DNA from: Cladopsammia gracilis
Lineage: Eukaryota; Cnidaria; Anthozoa; Scleractinia; Dendrophylliidae
DNA length: 64,000 bases
Direction: 5' to 3'
NCBI GenBank assembly: GCA_022457155.1
Contig: JAJGOT010000291.1
Span: 211,001-275,000, forward strand
A model generated the notes under the pieces. It was given only the letters and a program-made list of their open reading frames with translations. It was not told the origin of the DNA and did no database searches. How positions within the stretch are numbered: position 1 is the stretch's first letter; each line of letters opens with the position of its first letter. A program made the translations under genes and the position numbers. Shown here in pieces: positions 32,401 through 47,400 of the stretch.

Positions 32401-35400
32401 TGAAAATTCATAGCCCAGTATGAAAATCCATGGCCTATGAAAATCCATGCCCATGAAATCCATGGCCATGAAATCCATGGTCTATGAAAAATAATCGCCT
32501 ATTAAAATCCATGGCCTATGAAAATTCATGGCGAATGAAAACTCATGGCGTATGAAAATCCATGGCATATGAAAATCCATGGCCTATTAAAATTCATGGC
32601 CTATGAAAATCCATGACCTATGAAAATTCATGCCATATGAAAATCCATGGCATCTGAAAATCCATGGCCTGTGAAGATTCATGGCATATGCAAATCACTG
32701 GCAGGACATGAAATTCATGGCCCATTAAATATCATCGCCTATGAAAAATCATGGCCTACGAAAATCCATGTCCTATGAATATTCATGGCCTATGAAAATT
32801 CATGGCCTTTGAAAATCCATGGCCTATAAAAATCCATGGCATATGAAAATCCATAGCCTATGAATATTCATGGCCTATCAAAATTCATGGCATATGAAAA
32901 TCCATGGCCTATGACAATTCATGGCCTATGAAAATCCATGGCCTACGAAATTCATGATCTTTGGAAATCCATGGCCTTCGAAAATATTCATGGCATTTGA
33001 AAATCCATGGCCTATGAAAATTCATGGCCTATGAAAATCCATGCCCTATGAAAATTCATGGCCTATGAAAATCCATGGCATATGAAAATCCATGGGCTAT
33101 GAATATTCATAGTCTATGAAAATTCATGGCCTATGAAAATCCATGGCCTATGAAAATCCATGGCCATGAAATCCATGGTCTATGAAAAATAATCGCCTAT
33201 GAAAATTCATGGCCTATGAAAATCCATGGCCTATGAAAATTCATGGCGAATGAAAACTCATGGCCTATGAAAATCCATGGCCTATGAAAATTCATGGCCT
33301 TTGAATATCCATGGCCTTTGAAAATTCATGGCATATGAAAATCCATGGCATATTATGAAAATCCATGGCATATTATGAAAATCCATGGCATCTGAAAATC
33401 CATGGCCTATGGAAAACTATGGCCTATGAAAATTCATGGCATATGAAAATTCATGGCCCATGGAAATCACTGGACATAAAATCCATGGCCTATGAAAATT
33501 CATAGCCCAGTATGAAAATCCATGGCCTATGAAAATCCATGCCCATGAAATCCATGGCCATGAAATCCATGGTCTATGAAAAATAATCGCCTATTAAAAT
33601 CCATGGCCTATGAAAATTCATGGCGAATGAAAACTCATGGCGTATGAAAATCCATGGCATATGAAAATCCATGGCCTATTAAAATTCATGGCCTATGAAA
33701 ATCCATGACCTATGAAAATTCATGCCATATGAAAATCCATGGCATCTGAAAATCCATGGCCTGTGAAGATTCATGGCATATGCAAATCACTGGCAGGACA
33801 TGAAATTCATGGCCCATTAAATATCATCGCCTATGAAAAATCATGGCCTACGAAAATCCATGTCCTATGAATATTCATGGCCTATGAAAATTCATGGCCT
33901 TTGAAAATCCATGGCCTATAAAAATCCATGGCATATGAAAATCCATAGCCTATGAATATTCATGGCCTATCAAAATTCATGGCATATGAAAATCCATGGC
34001 CTATGACAATTCATGGCCTATGAAAATCCATGGCCTACGAAATTCATGATCTTTGGAAATCCATGGCCTTCGAAAATATTCATGGCATTTGAAAATCCAT
34101 GGCCTATGAAAATTCATGGCCTATGAAAATCCATGCCCTATGAAAATTCATGGCCTATGAAAATCCATGGCATATGAAAATCCATGGGCTATGAATATTC
34201 ATAGTCTATGAAAATTCATGGCCTATGAAAATCCATGGCCTATGAAAATCCATGGCCATGAAATCCATGGTCTATGAAAAATAATCGCCTATGAAAATTC
34301 ATGGCCTATGAAAATCCATGGCCTATGAAAATTCATGGCGAATGAAAACTCATGGCCTATGAAAATCCATGGCCTATGAAAATTCATGGCCTTTGAATAT
34401 CCATGGCCTTTGAAAATTCATGGCATATGAAAATCCATGGCATATTATGAAAATCCATGGCATATTATGAAAATCCATGGCATCTGAAAATCCATGGCCT
34501 ATGGAAAACTATGGCCTATGAAAATTCATGGCATATGAAAATTCATGGCCCATGGAAATCACTGGACATAAAATCCATGGCCTATGAAAATTCATAGCCC
34601 AGTATGAAAATCCATGGCCTATGAAAATCCATGCCCATGAAATCCATGGCCATGAAATCCATGGTCTATGAAAAATAATCGCCTATTAAAATCCATGGCC
34701 TATGAAAATTCATGGCGAATGAAAACTCATGGCGTATGAAAATCCATGGCATATGAAAATCCATGGCCTATTAAAATTCATGGCCTATGAAAATCCATGA
34801 CCTATGAAAATCCATGACCTATGAAAATTCATGCCATATGAAAATCCATGGCATCTGAAAATCCATGGCCTGTGAAGATTCATGGCATATGCAAATCACT
34901 GGCAGGACATGAAATTCATGGCCCATTAAATATCATCGCCTATGAAAAATCATGGCCTACGAAAATCCATGTCCTATGAATATTCATGGCCTATGAAAAT
35001 TCATGGCCTTTGAAAATCCATGGCCTATAAAAATCCATGGCATATGAAAATCCATAGCCTATGAATATTCATGGCCTATCAAAATTCATGGCATATGAAA
35101 ATCCATGGCCTATGACAATTCATGGCCTATGAAAATCCATGGCCTACGAAATTCATGATCTTTGGAAATCCATGGCCTTCGAAAATATTCATGGCATTTG
35201 AAAATCCATGGCCTATGAAAATTCATGGCCTATGAAAATCCATGCCCTATGAAAATTCATGGCCTATGAAAATCCATGGCATATGAAAATCCATGGGCTA
35301 TGAATATTCATAGTCTATGAAAATTCATGGCCTATGAAAATCCATGGCCTATGAAAATCCATGGCCATGAAATCCATGGTCTATGAAAAATAATCGCCTA

Positions 35401-38400
35401 TGAAAATTCATGGCCTATGAAAATCCATGGCCTATGAAAATTCATGGCGAATGAAAACTCATGGCCTATGAAAATCCATGGCCTATGAAAATTCATGGCC
35501 TTTGAATATCCATGGCCTTTGAAAATTCATGGCATATGAAAATCCATGGCATATTATGAAAATCCATGGCATATTATGAAAATCCATGGCATATTATGAA
35601 AATCCATGGCATCTGAAAATTTATGGCCATGACATCCATGGGCTATGAAAATTCATGGCTTAAATGAAAAGCCATGGCCTATGAAAATTCATGGCCTTTG
35701 AAAATCCATGGCCAATGAAAATTCATGGCCTATTCTCTATTTTCGAATTGCCCATAATATAATTTGTTTGCCCCCTAAATTTTGCATAACCTATTGTTTG
35801 TAAAATAATGCTCTTTGGAGGACTGCATATTCTTAAGAGCATTTCAAAACAATTATTTGGGTGGGAGGGGGGGGGGGGGGTGCAACGAAAGTGTATTATG
35901 GGCAATTCGAAAATAGAGAATGAAAAACCTAGACCTATGAAAAGCCACTGTCTGTGAACTTTTATGGCCTATGAAAATCTATGGGCATGAAAATTCATGG
36001 CCTATGAAAATCCATGGCCTATGAAAATTCATGGCCTATAAAAATCCGTTTCCTATTAAAATCTATGGCCTATGAAAATTCATGTCCTATGAAAATTCAT
36101 GGCCTATGAAAATCCATAGTTTATGAAAATTCTAGCCTAGAAAACTCATAGCCTATGAAAATCTATTGCATAAGAAAATTCATGGCGTATGAAAATCCAT
36201 GGCGTTTGGAAATTCATGGCCTATGAAAATCCATGGCCTATGAAAATCCATGGCCATTAAACTTCCATGGCCTATGAAAATTCATGGGCTATGAAAATTC
36301 ATGGCTCGTGAAAATTCATGGTCATGAAATTCATGGCCTATGAAAATACATGGCCATGATACTGATGGCCTATGAAAATCCATGGCCAATGAACATCCAT
36401 GGCTTTTGAAAATTCATGGGCTATGAAAATTCAAAGCCTTGAAAGTCATGGCCTATGAAAATTCATTGCCTTGAAAGTGCATGGCCTATGAAAAATTCTT
36501 GGCTGATGAAAATTTACTGCCACGAAAATTCATGGCCTATGAAAATTCATTGCGTATGGATATTCATGGCCGTGAAAATTCATGGGTGATGTCATGCACG
36601 CATTTTTCTTTGGTATTTTATTGTTGCTTTTTTACCACGAGCACTTCTGTCAATCAACCTTTAAAAGTAGTTACTGATATTGGCTGCGGTCACATCTGGG
36701 CTACTAACTATAGTTAAGACGGGAATAACTATAGTTAGCTATTTCGGTAATGTGACCGCTTCTCTGTTCGCTCTAACTATAGTTAGAAAATTTACGCCTC
36801 GCTGATCCAAAACAAACAGACTAACTATAGTTATACCCAAGCAAGGTTCATGGGTTAGTCTTAAGTTTACAAACAAACAACCAATCAGAATGTGACAATT
36901 CTTTTCGCACATGCGAGATGAGCATACAGTCCTTTGATTAAACGTTGTCACTGATCGGTCTTACCCCTACGCGACCAGACCGAAAGGGAGTATGGGTGAA
37001 TTAAAATGCATGATTAATTATTCTCTATCGCGTTTACAATGGAGAACAAAACTCACGTTTGTCTTCGCGTGCTACGCAAAGACAAGAGTCGCTTCGATAC
37101 ATATTCCGTTAAGGACGTTCCGTATTTTGATAATGTGCAGCTATTGAATGTGAATTGATTTCTCTCCATAATCCTTTTCGGTCTGGTCTCGTAGGTATGA
37201 GACCGATTTCAATGACAACGTTTAATCAAAAGACTGTATATAAATATGCAAAATAAAAACCAAGCGTGAAGCGAGGGGGAAACCAACAACAAACAAAAAG
37301 AATACATACAACAAGGTGGCAACATGGCACCCTTCAAGCTTTTGTGCAGCTTATTTCTGATTTTTCTCCGACGGTTTACTGCACGAAAAAATAAATAAGA
37401 AGAAAAACTAGACACACTTTACGTCGGTCAACCATGTTGACATTTCACGGATCAACAATAAGGGCCGTCACGAACCTCTATTAATTCTGACGTCATCCAT
37501 AGGCTAATTAGAACTAACTGTAGTTAACTGCGTGGTGTGACCGCAAAGTCGACCGAAAGCACTAACTACAGTTAGGTATGATGTCACGTAACTTGATACG
37601 AACTTAAGTTAAACTTTAGTTACGTCGTAGATGTGACCGCAGCCATTATCAGTTAATAACTTTTTATGGTTTATTGTGTTCACTACTTGTAAACGTAAAA
37701 CTTGTAAAAATACTCGGCCATATTACACAACTTCTTGCTTTTTATTGTATTTTTTTTATTATTAATTTAGGTCCAGATTTGTCAATCTCATTTAAGAAAA
37801 GTTTGTTCTAGTTTGTTTATTTTTTTACTGTTGCATTTACATTTTAAATCCATGTTTGCAATTTTCTTGTTATTTAACTAACTCACTGAATTTTCTAATG
37901 CAGCAGTCATCTAGGAGGAGAGTGGTTGGCCTTCTTGGTAACAGTCATCAAAGTGACACTCTCGGCAAGGCAGTGTCTGCCCTTCTGAAACATCACCCTT
38001 CGCAACTAAACCGAGTTTGTGAGCAGCTGCAAGGACGCCAGCTGCCTACCCCACTTAGGCCTTTAATTTGGTCCATACGACTACAGGGGAAAAATATACC
38101 AAACAGTATACACTCTGCTGCGGATTCTCAAACTCAAATTGAGGAAATCACCTCACAGTTTGAAATGTCCCTTTCAAGGAGCTTAAAGGAACTTGATGTG
38201 TCAAGTGCGGTTCATTCTCCAATAGCTGGGGTCATAAGACATGCCGTTTCAGAGGCGCACAAGTACAGGCCTGGTCTTCACAGTGAATTGGTTTCAAAAA
38301 CACATATTAAACAAGCTGCAGAAGCGTTAAATGTACTGTACATTTACAACAGAAGCTATGAACCTCAGTATGCCTTGTCAGTCTATCCACTGGTTTTTGC

Positions 38401-41400
38401 TCTGCAAAATGAGCACCTGGAATTCAATGACTGGACTACATCAGGTAAATTGGATATGGCTCACAAGCATGCAATTTCCCTTCATCTGTTGCTCAAGAAT
38501 TGCTTTCCTACAAGACTGCAGATCTTCAGCATGGCTGATCGTGTTATGCAGAGGCTTCATCATGAAGATGAAGAGTTGTACAGTCACTTACTCAACGAAA
38601 CCAAAAAGAACATTGCATCTGATCCACAAGAATTCCTAGTGAATTTTATTCACACTGAGAAGGAAAGGGCAATGTTGGCAGAAAAGCAGGCATTGGGGAG
38701 TTCTTTTGAATCACTGCCTTCAGATGCAAAAGAGCTTCTTTTCCATCCAGCTATGTTTATTAGAAAGTGGATAGGGGAGGTAGGAAGCGTTGTGCCTGAA
38801 TACGTACTTACTCACTTACATACACGCATATTGTACATACGTACTTACGTACATAGGAACAAAGCACGTACATATGTGCGCACGTCTGTACTTATTTATT
38901 TATATACTAAATTCATGTTAACTTCTTAAAATCAAGTCTGTGTGATTAGCATCAATTTTTCTGGTGTGGGGGTGATTGGGTGATGTTACAGTGGCCAACC
39001 TTGGACTGCCTCAGAATCAGGCTTATGAAAAGGATTGATTAATAAATAATTGATTTGTATTATAAATTAATCGTTGATTTGTTGCCCAAATTGCGGGGGC
39101 CCACTGAAAAACACCTTGGTGATGTGTGCACCCTGGATAAATTAATACTATTATTATTGTTAAAACTAAAAAAGTGTGACTTGTTTTCACACCTACATTG
39201 TATTCTTCATTTTTTACCGCTAGGGATTTGTAGGAACTCTAGGAGTCGACGCTGTAATGCTGGTATGGGACCAATGCTTTATGTCAAGTTGGCAGCCCAG
39301 TGTGATGGAGAACACTTGTCTCGTTATCCTGCAGCTCCTAAGAGATGTCATCTTACAAGCTGAGGGGTATTCAGGGATCAGAAAAGTATTATTGGATCAA
39401 CCATCTGAGCTGTTTACTGTGGATATTCAACAGGGGCTGTCGTACCTGGGTAATGGAGGTTCACTAATGGATGTTGGGTCACTGAGACAGTAAGTTTGAA
39501 TTTGGTAATCTGTCACGCAGATCATCTGGGTTAGTGTAGTGCTGAAAAGCTCTAGCTGTTGTTTTATTCTCTCTGGAGAAAGACCTAAGTACATGAACCA
39601 TCAACTGATGATACAGTATCCACTTGAACATGACTTCCACTCAGACTGTTAAGCCCCGGCCACACGTTCTAACATTGTTATATAACATTTGTTGGTTCAA
39701 CAATGTTAGAACGTGTAGCCGGCATGTTAGATGACGTTTGTCTAACATTTTTTGTTAAAAGAATGTTTTGATTTCGATCAAACACTTCTAACAAAAAGTG
39801 TTAAACAAACGTCATCTAACATGCCGGCTACACGTTCTAACATTGTTGAACCAACAAATGTTATATAACAACGTTAGAACGTGTAGCTGAGGCTTTAGAA
39901 ACACTCAGTCATTAAAGAACTCTATATCAGACTTCGAGTATGAGATTGAGTACGAGTATGACGCGTACTTGTACTCAAGTTTAAAGCTCCCTATTATCAA
40001 GAACAACAGTTCTTTTCAGAACTACACTTAGAAAAATAGTAAAAAAAGTCAATAACAGTTTTAAAGAGAAGTTTTCATTCATGGCGCTGCGTGCAGCGGC
40101 GGCTTTATGATTTTGATGCGCCTTCTGCATGTATTCATCATACATCACTGATTACCAAATTATCATTTGCAGTAAAAAGTTAAAGTGTTGTTTTAAAAAT
40201 ACGGTTTCTGCAAACGGCAGCTTTTCTTTTTGTTCAAACTAGCTTGTAAATAAATTTTTGTTAAGTTTTACTTTCTCTTAGCTGATTAAATTGTTGATTT
40301 TGCTTTAACTCCCATCAGAATCCAAAATAATATTTTTAGTTCAGCTTTCTTTGATTGACGTCCACTGAAACTCAACGTTATCCACCTTTTTTGAAGGCGG
40401 TGGGTCGCATGTTATTGGTAACCACCGTACATAACATTATTTTCAGGCCAACTCAGCTTCCCTCTTTATCAGAACATGAAGGAATCGTACCCAGCCCAAC
40501 ACCCTCCGTACCAGTATCCCATGATTCAACAGTGTCCAGGCCTGTCAGTAGACGATCTGCTACAAGTACACCATTCCAAGCTGATCCTGTGGAATTGTGG
40601 GTGGAGAGAACTGAGAACCAACCTGCCATCGAAGTAACTAGTAATCAGGAGCCATTTGATGTGTACATAGATGAAGTCAGGTTTATACCTGATAATGCTA
40701 CTGTAATTAAGGTGAATATAACTTTGTAGCTGACATTCTATTATGGCTACAAACTCAGTAGATTCTGGCTACAGTATTTCAATTCTTGCTCCTTATGTGT
40801 ATGTACATGTATCTTAAACGTAAACCTGTTTTCTTGGATATATATTATTTCTGTTATATTAGCTGTACAAGTTTAATACTGCTTATCTAAAACTTGTTTG
40901 AATGATCACTCTGGGATGTTATTCATATATGCTTTTCAAAAGTTGGAATGAACTGTTTTACATGCATATATATGTATGTACATGTGACTTTTAATGGTTG
41001 ACTGTACGTCTAGCGTGTGAATTTGATAGCTAACCTTCAGCTTGACTCCAGGAGAACAGTATAATCTTGATAACTCAAACTCCTCATTTTGGAACCAAAC
41101 ACAGTTTCCCCTGCCTCGTTCACTCGAACAGTTTTGTGTTGCCGTTGACGGTTTCAGTTATGATGTAGAGATAGTTTTTGGTCTTGTACTGTAAAAAGAT
41201 TACACGTGTATGATCTAACCTTTAACCTTAAACACCAGGTCACTGGTCGCATCTTGGATCCTTTTTGGAAGAAACCTGCAACGTTGGACATTCCTGACAT
41301 TGAGGCTTTTCCAGTGCTGGATTCCTCAGCACGATGTCCTAAATTTAACTTTAGGTATACTGTCAATGTACCTGCTGGAGGCATCACTGGGGAAGCAGTG

Positions 41401-44400
41401 CTGCTGCTTAGAATCTACACTCTAGATGTTAACACTGGAGAACTGATTGTTGTTGGAAACAGCATTCTCAGGTTATTCACCGAAAATGAGAATGACGAGG
41501 TATGTGCTGTGTATCCGTTTTAAATCTTTACTTACTTACTGCCCATTATACCCACTGGCATGTATGGCAGCATTTAAATCTATATTGACCTATAATCAAC
41601 GCTACCTTTGCTTATCTTAAACAAATCGTGATAAAGTAGCAACAATCCCTCTACATGTGCGTTACACATGAATTATAGTACATTCCTTTCCTATACCCTG
41701 CAAAACGAAATTGTCTTGAAATAAACAATTGATCAGATGACTTGTACACATGCATGCTAAATTGCATGTTACATGTTATGTATCCTGGCCTTCTTTAATT
41801 TTTCCTCGCCTGGTTTTTGTTGATGCCAAATGGTGATCCTCAAAGTGTTTATATATTGGTTACAACCACATAATTTACCCATCAAATGAAACCTTAAGAG
41901 TCCCTCATTCAAAATAAAGTAATAAACATTGAGTGGAATCGACAAAAACATTTTTCAAAGGAAAACAAATTAGCAATAAAGGCAAATTTTCATTGCAAAA
42001 AAATACATTTTTTTTTAAAGAAATGTTCTGTAACATTCACATGACACTGAATGACTACAAGACGAACTAAATCTATTACTAGATTTATTTAGCTTTCATT
42101 TGACACCTCAGGCTCAATTCCAGGTCAACTATGAGACCTACAAGCAGTAAGCACAAATCATACACTCAAGTCGATATAATAAATATGGCAGACGATGCCA
42201 GTCTGTGAGTGTCTACGAAATTCGCCATGTAAACAGCACAAACGTTGAGCTTTCTCACTCTGCATTGAATATCAAGTGCAAGAATGAAGGGGTGATTTGT
42301 TTGGCAACATTCTCGCCATTTTCAGCCAACACAACAGCAGCCAAACACACATTCCTCATAAAAATAAAACAACTCAGGGTTCCAAGCCTTCGTCTCATCA
42401 AGGTCGTCTTCATTCCCATGCATATGAAGAAAATTCAATTTATAGATTGATTTTTGTTCATCATCTCTTCCGATCGAGTAGTTCCACTTCGTCACAACTT
42501 TTGTATACGCTTTCTTTGAAAAAATTTTGCAAAAACTCTTGAATTCCTGGATCTTCGTGTCCTGATCCTTCCGACAATTTTAAATGGCTGATTCCATCGC
42601 TTTCCAAACTTTTCGTCGCTTAAAATCGCCTTCAAAAGCTCGCCATTAACGAAAACTCCGAACCAAAACAAGCCATGAGGTTTGGGGGTCTCAATTAGCA
42701 ATTATATAAGCTCAACTATAGCAAAACTTGATAAATATGTCTAATTTGATGCTTGTAGGAATAAATTACGCATATATGCGTAACTTGGATGGAAAGGGTT
42801 AAATTGCATGTTTTAATTTTCCAGAGCTTGTGCCTTGAAAATCTTTTTCAGCAGTCAAATATTCTCTAATCAGTATATTCTTTGCGTTTGGAACGGGTAA
42901 AAGGTTGGCTTCAAATATGTGCGTTAGCCGTATGCCCTGGTCAGCGGGATTAAGAATAAAAAGTTACAACCCATTGATCGAACGAGTGAATTTGCCGCCT
43001 GCTGCTATAACTCGTTTAACGCTTTGTGTATTTACCAGTTAAAACTATTTTTTGCAATCTGCTGGTTTATAGTTGTGATAACCAGCCAAAACCCTGCATG
43101 CAGGACTCTACAATGTATCTACAGAATGAAATGTACGGAGCTATAGTTGTGATAACCAGCCAAAACCCTGCATGCAGGACTCTACAATGTATCTACAGAA
43201 TGAAATGTACGGAGCTATAGTTGTGATAACCATCCAAAAGCCTGCATGCAGGACTCTACAATGTATCTACAGAATGAAATGTACGGAGCTATAGTTGTGA
43301 TAACCAGCCAAAACCCTGCATGCAGGACTCTACAATGTATCTACACAATGAAATGTACGGAGCTATAGTTGTGATAACCAGCCAAAACCCTGCATGCAGG
43401 ACTCTACAATGTATCTACACAATGAAATGTACGGAGCTATAGTTGTGATAACCAGCCAAAACCCTGCATGCAGGACTCTACAATGTATCTACACAATGAA
43501 ATGTACGGAGCTATAGTTGTGATAACCAGCCAAAACCCTGCATGCAGGAGTCTACAATGTATCTACAGAATGAAATGTACGGAGCTATAGTTGTGATAAC
43601 CAGCCAAAACCCTGCATGCAGGACTCTACAATGTATCTGCAGAATGAAATGTACGGAGCTATAGTTGTGATAACCAGCCAAAACCCTGCATGCAGGACTC
43701 TACAATGTATCTACAGAATGAAATATACGGAGCTATAGTTGTGATAACCAGCCAAAACCCTGCATGCAGGACTCTACAATGTATCTACACAATGAAATGT
43801 ACGGAGCTATAGTTGTGATAACCAGCCAAAAGCCTGCATGCAGGACTTTATAATGTATCTACAGAATGAAATGTACCGAGCTATAGTTGTGATAACCAGC
43901 CAAAACCCTGCATGCAGGACCCTACAATGTATCTACAGAATGAAATGTACGGAGCTATAGTACAATGTGAGTTGCATTGTATATACCTTTGTTTCAGTGG
44001 CATTTAAATGCAGGAGGACATCAGCTACCACTGAAGCATCTTCTTCCATCCACTGTGGCGAAACTAACCGAGGAAGCTTTTGATGAGATAACGAAAGTCC
44101 CAGTCAGCTCAATTCTCATCAGGCTGTTGCCTCATTCTGAGGTTGGTTCCAATGCTCTACTTACACTTATGCAAACACATACAATTTTAACTGACCCAAC
44201 ACATGTATCCCTTTATGCACTCATCTCAGTTTAGTTCATATTATTTGTATCACTCTCAATTGGACAAAAAGCCCCCCTCAATAGGCCATTTCCGAGTTAT
44301 TTTTTGTCTCGTTATCAGAGTGAGGCTTGGTGCACAACCTTAAATGTGAAAATTAGTTTTCTTTACATGTGATTGAAAACTGATTTTCATATGAAAGGTT

Positions 44401-47400
44401 GTGCACCAAGCCTCACTCTGATAACGAGACAAAAAGCAACTCGGAAATGGCCTATTAACAAGAGCATTTTATAGATGCTCTCCATATTCAATGTAGGCAG
44501 GCAACAATTCTCTACCCACAGACTATTGATTGTAATGTCTGTTAACAATGTCGTGCTGATATTGGCAATCAATGTTTTTTTTTTTCAAGGAATACATGGA
44601 ATCCCCAGGTTACTCTACTGGATATTATTTCAGTGATCAGTGTGAACCGAATGATTCCGAGCGGCGCATATTCACAAGATTTAAGAATCATCACGTCTAC
44701 CCACCAACAGTGAGAGAAGCTGTACGTGATGTGAAAGAAGGAGAGGCAGATCACGAGGAAGGTACAAAATCAGTTGTGATGGTTTTGGCAAAACAATAAT
44801 TTTGGTTGAGAAAGATGTAATGTTCGTCATGTCACGAGCGTGGTACAAAAAAAAAGATCAGTCCCCGACAGGATTCGAACCCATGACCTTCCATACACAG
44901 GTTGGATGCTCTAACCACTGAGCTACGAGAGACTCGTGGTGAGCCAGGCCATATACTAGGTTCATACACCGGTCAGATGCTCGAACCACTGAGCTACGAG
45001 AGACTCGTGGTGAGCCAGGCCATGTACTAGGTTCACACACGGTCAGATGCTCTAACCACTGAGCTACGAGAGACTCGTGGCGAGCCAGGCCATGTACTTG
45101 GTTCACACACCAGTCAGATGTTCTAACCACTGAGCTACGAGAGACTCGTGGCAAGCCAGGCCATGTACTAGGTTCATACACCGGTCAGATGCTCTAACCA
45201 CTGAGCTACGAAAGACTTGTGGCGAGCCAGGCCATGTATTAGGTTCACACACCGGTCAGATGCTCTAACCACTGAGCTACGAGAGACTCGTGGCGAGCTA
45301 GGCCATGTACTAGGTTCACACACTGGTCAGATGCTCTAACCACTGAGCTATAAGAGACTCATGGCGAGCCAGGCCATTTACTTGGTTCATGTGACACGCG
45401 GTTAGCATTAGATCCCATCCGCCTAAACCACCTCGGACACCATATTGAGACTTATATAACGGAGTAACTGGTTAGCTTTTCAGTTGAGGTTGGGGTTAGC
45501 AGTTAGTTCAATTTAGGCCTAAACAACCCGAGAAGCTAGGTAAGGTAGGCTACGTAAGCCTAAGCCTAGCTGAGGTCACAGGTTCAATCTTGAGTGGTGA
45601 GTTTAGATTTCTTTTTTACGCTTAAAAAGTTTATTGAAAATAAAATTCTAAGTGTCGACATTATGTTGTATAATTCTCAAGAAGTGTACGAGCAAACTAC
45701 GTACTGCTAGGATTAGCAATGTCGAAAGCGTTATGCGAGATGATAAATAAAGAAACAAGTCATAGTAAATGTTAAGCTCGGTAATGAAATGAGAAAATGG
45801 TTGTTCTCATGTCTAGCTTTACATCAGTTTCCGACATTGGAAACGTCAGTAAACTATTCCTCTATTGATGGCAACTTAATTGCGTCTTTCTTCAGGATTT
45901 GACTTTACAAATGATCAAGCTGTTAGTCTGTGGTATCAGAGGAGGACAAGCAAGCATTTGCTGATGAGACAGCCAGCCAAACCAATGGATCTTGTGAAAG
46001 TTGTCCAATATGACCAAAAACAAGCAAGTGCTTTATCTCTGCCTTTTTACCATAGATTATTAAATTGAAGAGCGTGATAGTAAAAGGGCCTTAAATGTTT
46101 AGAAGAAATTATTTTTGTAAAAGAAGGATAAAAATATGCATCTTGTCTTCAGGTGCTTATGAACATTTGTATCCGATCATCATTTATTTCCTCGCCTGAA
46201 GACTTCACTTATTTACCCAAATAAACTATTTCCCAGGAGTAAGGTAGTTAATACCAAGAATTGACAGTGCGTTCTTTCGTAACTTAAACAATTGTCAGGT
46301 TTTTACGGCACACAAGGGTTGTTACTGTACACAATACATGTATCGTCAAATGCTTGAATGCTCGGAGTGAATATCCCTCCTTATAAATGCCTGAGGCACG
46401 CATTTCCTTACGGGACCAAATTGGCAAACACTGATATTTCTTTCTTTCCCAATGACTTCACCTGTAGGGTCTGGTTTTCATGGTCGAGCAGGCATTTTCC
46501 CTCGTTGGAAACACCAGTTTTGTGAATGTACTTGTTTATGTGTCCCCTGGACATGAGGTGCAGAGTTCAGTAGTCACAGAAGAGGGCTATGGTGGCGACG
46601 AGAAGGCACTCATAAGGGAACGTGACTTCAACAGTTACGAGAAATCTCCCAAGTGGACAGGTTCACCCATAGTAAGTATACAGGGTAACCCAGTCATCTC
46701 GAAGGCTGGTATCCCTGTGTAACAAGGAAAGCTGTAACAATGATGCAATCCATTTATCAACAGGCAACCGGAAATCAAATTCGCCAAAGGTCAATGGAAC
46801 GAGACTCTAATCACGAAATACCTTTCCACACTTTCTACAGAGTAAATTCTGCAAAAGTCGGCACTTTGATGTGTTTTTTGTTTGAAGTTGTGGCAAGAGT
46901 TAGTATAGCTAATGTGTTATATATACATTGAGCAACTCTACTTACCTCGCGTGCTCACTTACCTCGCGTGCTTTCCCAATGTGTTGTGTGCATTGAGAAA
47001 TGCAGGCTAGGCAAGTACAAATTCTAAATCACAATTTAACTGTTAGTTATGGGCAACCAGCCTTACTGTAGTATGTTCACGCTAAATTAATTAAACGGTA
47101 ACAAAGAGTACATGTAAGGACGAGTAATGAGGAAGAAGCCTAACTCCTATAATCCTGTTCTATGATTACTCTCTCTATAAGAATGTAAAAAGAAAAAAAG
47201 ACTGAAAATATCTTTAAAAAAAACTCTCAAATACAATGAAATCCGAGGTCTTAACATAAACAGTCACAGTTACAGTACGGTATAGACTTGCCCACACGTA
47301 CACTGGAACCGGAAAAAAAAACAAGCGAACGACTTTGAGAAAGTCTAAGCTAAAAGTACGGGACAGAAGTAACCTAACAGAGAACTCAGAGCAGAATGCA

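Larger units (their letters stand above)
31397..36592. repeat. 17-bp satellite array (ATGGCCTATGAAAATTC) with higher-order repeat
   Basis: About 290 units of a 17-bp monomer, alternating ATGGCCTATGAAAATTC and ATGGCCTATGAAAATCC, with variants such as GGCATATGAAA and GAAACATCATCGCC. Interrupted by the MITE at 35732-35921. It fills most of the intron between exons 3 and 4 of the TBC/C2-like gene. Confidence 0.96.

Noticed and set aside
36501..36540. CTGATGA at 36503 as a second hammerhead core
   Set aside because: No stem II or GAAAC block follows; it is a variant satellite monomer.
31397..36592. Possible CRISPR array
   Set aside because: The repeats are contiguous 17-bp monomers with no unique spacers, in a eukaryotic intron; it is a satellite.
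43067..43963. Possible CRISPR-like array
   Set aside because: The whole 74-bp unit is repeated, with no variable spacer part.
45955..45975. CTGATGA in exon 10 as a hammerhead core
   Set aside because: It lies in coding sequence without the other core elements.
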